The notes below the pieces were generated by a model, which worked only from the letters and a program-made list of their open reading frames with translations, searched no databases and was not told the DNA's origin. 56,007 nt of DNA from Actinomycetota bacterium (lineage in GTDB: Bacteria > Actinomycetota > Actinomycetes > Mycobacteriales > Mycobacteriaceae), in assembly GCA_018268465.1 (NCBI GenBank), contig JAFDWN010000017.1, positions 1 through 56,007 of the forward strand. Reading direction: 5' to 3'. Within the stretch, counting starts at the first letter, position 1; the number at the start of each line of letters is the position of its first letter. Below, in pieces: positions 52,323 to 56,007 of the stretch. Both the position numbers and the translations under genes were made by a program.

Positions 52323-54113
52323 ATGGTCGCCTTCCTGCCCGGTCTTCCCGGCCCCGACGACGTGCGAGCGGCGGTCCGCCGGCTGAACACCGCCCGCCAC
52401 CACGGCATCCCCGACGGATGTGTACTCGAACTCGACCTGATGTCGCTGCCGCCGGAGACAGCGGGGTTCGATCCGGTCGCCATCATCACCGGCGGCGGGC
52501 GCCCGATGGTGTTGCGGCAGGCCATCGAGGCGATCCACCGGGCCGCCGACGACGACCGCGTCGCCGGCCTGATCGCGCGCGTGCAGATCCCGGCCGCCGC
52601 GCCGGGTCCGGTGCAGGAGTTGCGGGAGGCGGTGGCGGCCTTCACCGCGCGCAAACCGTCGCTGGCGTGGGCCGAGACGTACCCGGGCACGCTGTCGTAC
52701 TACCTCGCGTCGGCGTTCGGCGAGGTGTGGATGCAGCCGTCGGGCACGGTCGGACTGGTCGGGTTCGCCACCAACGCGATGTTCCTGCGTGACGCGCTGG
52801 ACAAGGCGGGTATCGAGGCTCAGTTCATCGCGCGCGGCGAGTACAAGTCGGCGGCGAATCTGTTCACCGAGGACCGCTACACCGATGCCCACCGTGAGGC
52901 CGACAGCCGGCTCATCGAGAGCCTGCGGGCGCAGGTGTGGGAGGCCATCGCCGACTCCCGCGACATGCCGCCGGAGGCGGTCGACGCGCTGGCCGACCGG
53001 GCGCCGTTGCTGCGCGAGGACGCCGTCAGCGGCGGCCTGATCGACCGCATCGGATTCCGGGACGAGGCCTACACGCGTATCGCGGAACTCGTTGGGGAAG
53101 AGGGGATTTCACCGGAGCAGGGCGATGCCGACGGGGACGACGCGCCGCCGCGGCTCTACCTGTCCCGTTACGCGAAGGCAGGCCACGGCACCCCCTCGAT
53201 GCCGCCGCTGCCCGGCCGTGGCGCCAAACCGGCCATCGCGGTGGTGACCCTGCACGGCCCCATCGTCAGCGGCCGGGGCGGGCCCCAGCCACTGCCCTTC
53301 GGCACGTCCATCGCGGGCGGGGACACCATCGCCGCCGCGCTGCGGGACGCCGCCGCCGACGATTCGGTGTCCGCGATAGTGCTGCGGGTCGACAGCCCCG
53401 GTGGGTCGGTGACCGGCTCGGAAACCATTTGGCGCGAAGTGAATCGGGTCAAGCAGGGTGGTAAGCCCGTGGTTGCGTCGATGGGTGCGGTGGCCGCCTC
53501 GGGCGGGTACTACGTATCGATGTCGGCAGACACGATCGTCGCCAACCCCGGCACCATCACCGGGTCCATCGGTGTGGTGACCGGCAAGCTCGTCGCCCGC
53601 GAACTCAAGGACCGCATCGGAGTCGGGTCGGATTCGGTGCGCACCAACCCGAATGCCGACGCCTGGTCGATCAACGCGCCGTTCACCGACGAGCAGCACG
53701 CGCATGTCGAGGCCGAGGCGGACCTGTTCTACACCGACTTCGTCGAGCGTGTCGCCGAGGGCCGGTCGCTGACCGTCGCCGAGGTCGACGCGGTGGCGCG
53801 CGGGCGGGTGTGGACCGGTGCCGACGCCATGGCGCATGGGCTTGTCGACGAACTCGGCGGGCTGCGCACCGCGGTCCGGCGCGCGAAGGTGCTCGCGGGC
53901 CTGGATGCCGATGCCAAGGTGAAGATCGTCACCTATCCCGGCTCATCGATCACCGACATGCTGCGGCCGAAACCGTCGTCGCAGCCCGGCGCGGCCTCGC
54001 TGCCGGACGTGCTCGGCGTGCTGATCGGGCGCTCGGTGTCGGGACTGTTCGGGCAGGCCGAGAGGTCGCTCACCGGCGCGCACGTGCTGTGGCTGGGGGA
54101 GCACCGCTTCTGA
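52323..54113 (+). CDS. sppA: Signal peptide peptidase SppA (protease IV)
   Basis: The 596-aa protein has the duplicated SppA fold of the long (E. coli-like) type. The N-terminal half carries the general-base Lys in RGEYKSAANLF (Lys175), and the C-terminal half the nucleophile in AVAASGGYYVS (Ser393). VDSPGGSVTGSE and GTITGSIGVVTGK are typical. It degrades cleaved signal peptides at the membrane. A strong N-terminal membrane anchor is not evident. From memory, sppA also follows rplO in M. tuberculosis, on the opposite strand. Confidence 0.93.
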   Translation: MVAFLPGLPGPDDVRAAVRRLNTARHHGIPDGCVLELDLMSLPPETAGFDPVAIITGGGRPMVLRQAIEAIHRAADDDRVAGLIARVQIPAAAPGPVQELREAVAAFTARKPSLAWAETYPGTLSYYLASAFGEVWMQPSGTVGLVGFATNAMFLRDALDKAGIEAQFIARGEYKSAANLFTEDRYTDAHREADSRLIESLRAQVWEAIADSRDMPPEAVDALADRAPLLREDAVSGGLIDRIGFRDEAYTRIAELVGEEGISPEQGDADGDDAPPRLYLSRYAKAGHGTPSMPPLPGRGAKPAIAVVTLHGPIVSGRGGPQPLPFGTSIAGGDTIAAALRDAAADDSVSAIVLRVDSPGGSVTGSETIWREVNRVKQGGKPVVASMGAVAASGGYYVSMSADTIVANPGTITGSIGVVTGKLVARELKDRIGVGSDSVRTNPNADAWSINAPFTDEQHAHVEAEADLFYTDFVERVAEGRSLTVAEVDAVARGRVWTGADAMAHGLVDELGGLRTAVRRAKVLAGLDADAKVKIVTYPGSSITDMLRPKPSSQPGAASLPDVLGVLIGRSVSGLFGQAERSLTGAHVLWLGEHRF

Positions 54114-54116
54114 GGA

Positions 54117-55121
54117 TCAGAAGACACCGCTGTAGGCGTTGAGCGCGGGCTGGCCGCCGAGATGCGCATACAGCACCGTCGAGTTCGCTCCGATTTCGCC
54201 GGATGTGACGAGGTCGATCAACCCCGCCATCGACTTGCCCTCGTACACGGGGTCGAGGATGACACCTTCGAGCCGGCCCGTGAGCGTGATCGCGTCGACG
54301 GTGGACTGGACGGGGATGCCGTACAGGTCCCCGGCCCAGCCATCCAGAACCGTGATCTCGTCGTCGCGCAGTTCACGCCCCAACCCGATGAGTTCGGCAG
54401 TGGCGCTGGCGATCCGCTCGACCTGAGCGCGGGTTTGGGCGAGCGTGGCCGACGCGTCGATGCCGATGACCCGGCGCGGCCGCTCCTGCCCGGCGAATCC
54501 CGCGATCATGCCGGCGTGCGTTGAGCCCGTCACGGTGCAGACGACGATGGTGTCGAAGAAGATGCCGAGTTGGGCCTCCTGCTGCTGCACCTCATAGGCC
54601 CAGTTGGCGAAACCGAGGCCGCCGAGCCGGTGGTCGGATGCCCCGGCCGGGATGGCATACGGTGTGCCGCCGGATCGTTGGACGTCCTCGATCGCGCGCT
54701 GCCAGCTGTCCTTGAACTGGATGCCGAATCCGGCCGGGTCGAGGCGGACGTCGGCACCCATGATCCGCGAGAGCAGGATGTTACCCACCTTGTCGTTGAC
54801 CGAATCCGGCCAGTCGACCCACTTCTCCTGGACCAGAACGGCCTTGAGGCCGAGTTTGGCGGCGACCGCGGCCACCTGTCGGGTGTGGTTCGACTGCACG
54901 CCGCCGATGGACACCAGCGTGTCGGCGCCCTGTTCGAGCACCTCGGGGATGATGTACTCCAACTTCCGGGTCTTGTTCCCCCCGTATGCCAAACCGGAGT
55001 TCACGTCCTCCCGCTTGGCCCAGATCTTCGCGCCGCCGAGGTGGCGGGTCAGCCGCTCGAGGGGATGGATCGGACTGGGGCCGAAGGTCAGTGGGTAACG
55101 CGGGAAGTCGTCGAGCGCCAC
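54117..55121 (-). CDS. acdS: 1-aminocyclopropane-1-carboxylate (ACC) deaminase
   Basis: The 334-aa PLP enzyme has [10 protein letters not shown] with the PLP Lys50, [13 protein letters not shown] with Ser77, [11 protein letters not shown] with Tyr293 and Glu294, and [17 protein letters not shown] with Leu321. These are the residues that separate true ACC deaminases from D-cysteine desulfhydrases. It converts ACC, the plant ethylene precursor, to 2-oxobutyrate and ammonia. It starts at a GTG preceded by GAGGAG. It is divergent from a GntR gene with a palindrome between them and converges with sppA. Confidence 0.92.
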   Translation of the reverse strand: MALDDFPRYPLTFGPSPIHPLERLTRHLGGAKIWAKREDVNSGLAYGGNKTRKLEYIIPEVLEQGADTLVSIGGVQSNHTRQVAAVAAKLGLKAVLVQEKWVDWPDSVNDKVGNILLSRIMGADVRLDPAGFGIQFKDSWQRAIEDVQRSGGTPYAIPAGASDHRLGGLGFANWAYEVQQQEAQLGIFFDTIVVCTVTGSTHAGMIAGFAGQERPRRVIGIDASATLAQTRAQVERIASATAELIGLGRELRDDEITVLDGWAGDLYGIPVQSTVDAITLTGRLEGVILDPVYEGKSMAGLIDLVTSGEIGANSTVLYAHLGGQPALNAYSGVF

Positions 55122-55218
55122 GAATTCTCCTCACAGGTGTCCTCGGGCGGGTGCCCGGATGGTCGTCGCACCGTGCCGGGGCGGCGGGACATCGCGCTGA
55201 GGATGCGAATCAGACGCA

Positions 55219-55240
55219 ATGCTACGTGCAATATATTGCA
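55219..55240. promoter_or_regulatory. GntR-type operator beside the acdS promoter
   Basis: TGCAATATATTGCA (55227-55240) is a perfect 14-bp palindrome. A minus-strand -10 box TAGCAT (55224-55219) lies only 2 nt away, placing the palindrome in the acdS promoter spacer. An imperfect copy, ATATTTTGCAT, overlaps the gntR start (55288-55298). The FCD-type GntR encoded next is the obvious ligand; effect on acdS (repression or activation) is unproven. Confidence 0.75.
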
Positions 55241-55282
55241 TCTCACCAAGTTGGCTGTCAACAGCGGTTGGCGGGGGTCCGT

Positions 55283-55295
55283 TACGATATTTTGC
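55283..55295 (+). promoter_or_regulatory. Candidate leaderless promoter of the gntR gene
   Basis: TACGAT (55283-55288) fits TANNNT and stands 7 nt before the ATG, with no SD sequence. The half-operator ATATTTTGCAT covers this box and the start codon, which would allow autoregulation. Confidence 0.5.
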
Positions 55296-55961
55296 ATGCC
55301 GGTGCCCGAGGAGAGCGGTAAACACAAGAGGCTGCTGCTGCGCGAACAGGCCTATGTCTCCCTCCGTGACGCCATCGTCAACGGCACACTCGCTCCGGGC
55401 GAGAAACTGCGCGATCCCGAACTGGAGAAGTGGCTTGGCATCAGCCGTACGCCGATTCGCGAGGCCATCGGCCGGTTGGAGGCAGCCGGCCTGGTGCACA
55501 CCACGCCCGGTCACTCGACGGTCGTATCCACCATCGAACGCAAGGCGATCCTCAACGCGCAGAGCGTGGCCGCCGCAATGCACGCGCTCGCCGTGCGAAT
55601 CGCGGTGCCGCTGATGGAAAAACCGGAGATCGACGCGATGGCCCAGGCGAACAAGCGGTTCGCCGCTGCGGTCTCGGCCGGAGACGCCGAAGGGGCCATG
55701 CGCGGCGACGACGACTTCCACGCCGTCGCGGTGCAGGCCAGCCAGAACCCGATGATCGCCTCGGTCCTCGAACAGGTCACCCCGGTGCTGCGGCGCCTGG
55801 AGTGGTTGCGTTTCTCCTCGCTGCCCGGCCGCGAATCGATCGCACAGCACAAGCGGATCGTCGACCTGTGCCGGCGCGGCGACGCCGACGGCGCTGCCGA
55901 GGCCACACGGCAGAACTGGGAGACTCTGGCCCTGCTGATCGACCGGCAGGACGCCTGGTAG
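55296..55961 (+). CDS. GntR-family regulator, FCD subfamily
   Basis: The 221-aa protein has an N-terminal winged helix: REQAYVSLRDAIVNGTLAPGEKL, then DPELEKWLGISRTPIREAIGRLEAAGLVHTTPG. The C-terminal helical FCD domain holds metal/ligand residues in DDDFHAVAVQASQNP and IAQHKRIVDLCRRGDADGAAEA. It most likely senses an ACC-pathway compound or related amino acid and controls acdS through the palindrome at 55227-55240. Confidence 0.92.
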   Translation: MPVPEESGKHKRLLLREQAYVSLRDAIVNGTLAPGEKLRDPELEKWLGISRTPIREAIGRLEAAGLVHTTPGHSTVVSTIERKAILNAQSVAAAMHALAVRIAVPLMEKPEIDAMAQANKRFAAAVSAGDAEGAMRGDDDFHAVAVQASQNPMIASVLEQVTPVLRRLEWLRFSSLPGRESIAQHKRIVDLCRRGDADGAAEATRQNWETLALLIDRQDAW

Positions 55962-56007
55962 ACCTCCGGGTGGAGGCCGCTGCCTAGTGGTGTGTCACAC
56001 AAATAGC
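55962..56007. other. 46-nt end of window, no gene seen
   Basis: After the gntR stop the remaining bases hold a short symmetric TGTGTCACACA (about 55992-56002) near the window edge. Nothing more can be said without the next sequence. Confidence 0.4.

Overview
The window is high-GC actinobacterial DNA and reads as a rapidly growing Mycobacterium/Mycolicibacterium chromosome. It carries the tail of a mycofactocin (mft) cluster, the S10 and spc ribosomal-protein operons, a sulfatase with its formylglycine-generating enzyme between them, and sppA just past rplO. From memory, that backbone order matches the Rv0693-Rv0724 region of M. tuberculosis; I could not run an alignment. Several blocks appear to have been added to it.

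Layout. 1-4968: end of mftC, then mftD, mftE, mftF and mftG (maturation and glycosylation of the redox cofactor mycofactocin, plus its partner flavoprotein). 4943-11007: a racemase-like gene, a DHA2 drug-type exporter divergent from a TetR repressor across a palindromic operator, a cytochrome P450, and a carboxylesterase lipoprotein. 11008-16930: S10 operon with a long structured leader (rpsJ, rplC, rplD, rplW, rplB, rpsS, rplV, rpsC, rplP, rpmC, rpsQ) closed by a strong hairpin terminator.

17004-39297 is a 22-kb block that separates the S10 and spc operons. It starts with a tightly packed four-gene envelope-polysaccharide cassette: a BcsB-like secreted anchor, an exosortase-like membrane protein with no catalytic cysteine fused to an EpsI-like domain, a BcsA-like processive GT2 synthase, and a GT-C-type membrane protein. 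Then come atsA and its formylglycine-generating enzyme, a 520-aa permease and an MFS transporter. It ends with a catabolic operon: a PucR-type regulator divergent from a GlcG/HbpS protein, a heme-oxygenase-like diiron oxidase (HDO), a Rieske ferredoxin, a ferredoxin reductase, an aldehyde dehydrogenase, a second Rieske ferredoxin, a gamma-glutamyltransferase-family hydrolase and a RidA. No Rieske oxygenase alpha subunit is present, so the HDO is the candidate terminal oxygenase.

39298-43942: spc operon (rplN, rplX, rplE, zinc-type rpsN, rpsH, rplF, rplR, rpsE, rpmD, rplO) and terminator. The rpsJ and rplN promoters share the same architecture and the same ten bases, GGTTGCCTTG, at the same distance from the -10 box. 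43975-56007: a DUF732 secreted protein; a polyhydroxyalkanoate operon on the minus strand (acyl-CoA ligase, phaC, phaZ, acyl-CoA dehydrogenase) divergent from a CdaR/PucR-type regulator; a secreted Gly/Cys-repeat peptide; an F420-type LLM oxidoreductase; sppA; and an ACC deaminase divergent from a GntR regulator with a perfect 14-bp palindrome between them.

The two most novel-looking systems are the polysaccharide/pseudo-exosortase cassette (17004-23635) and the HDO/Rieske catabolic operon (32385-39297). No tRNA, rRNA, CRISPR array or insertion sequence was seen.
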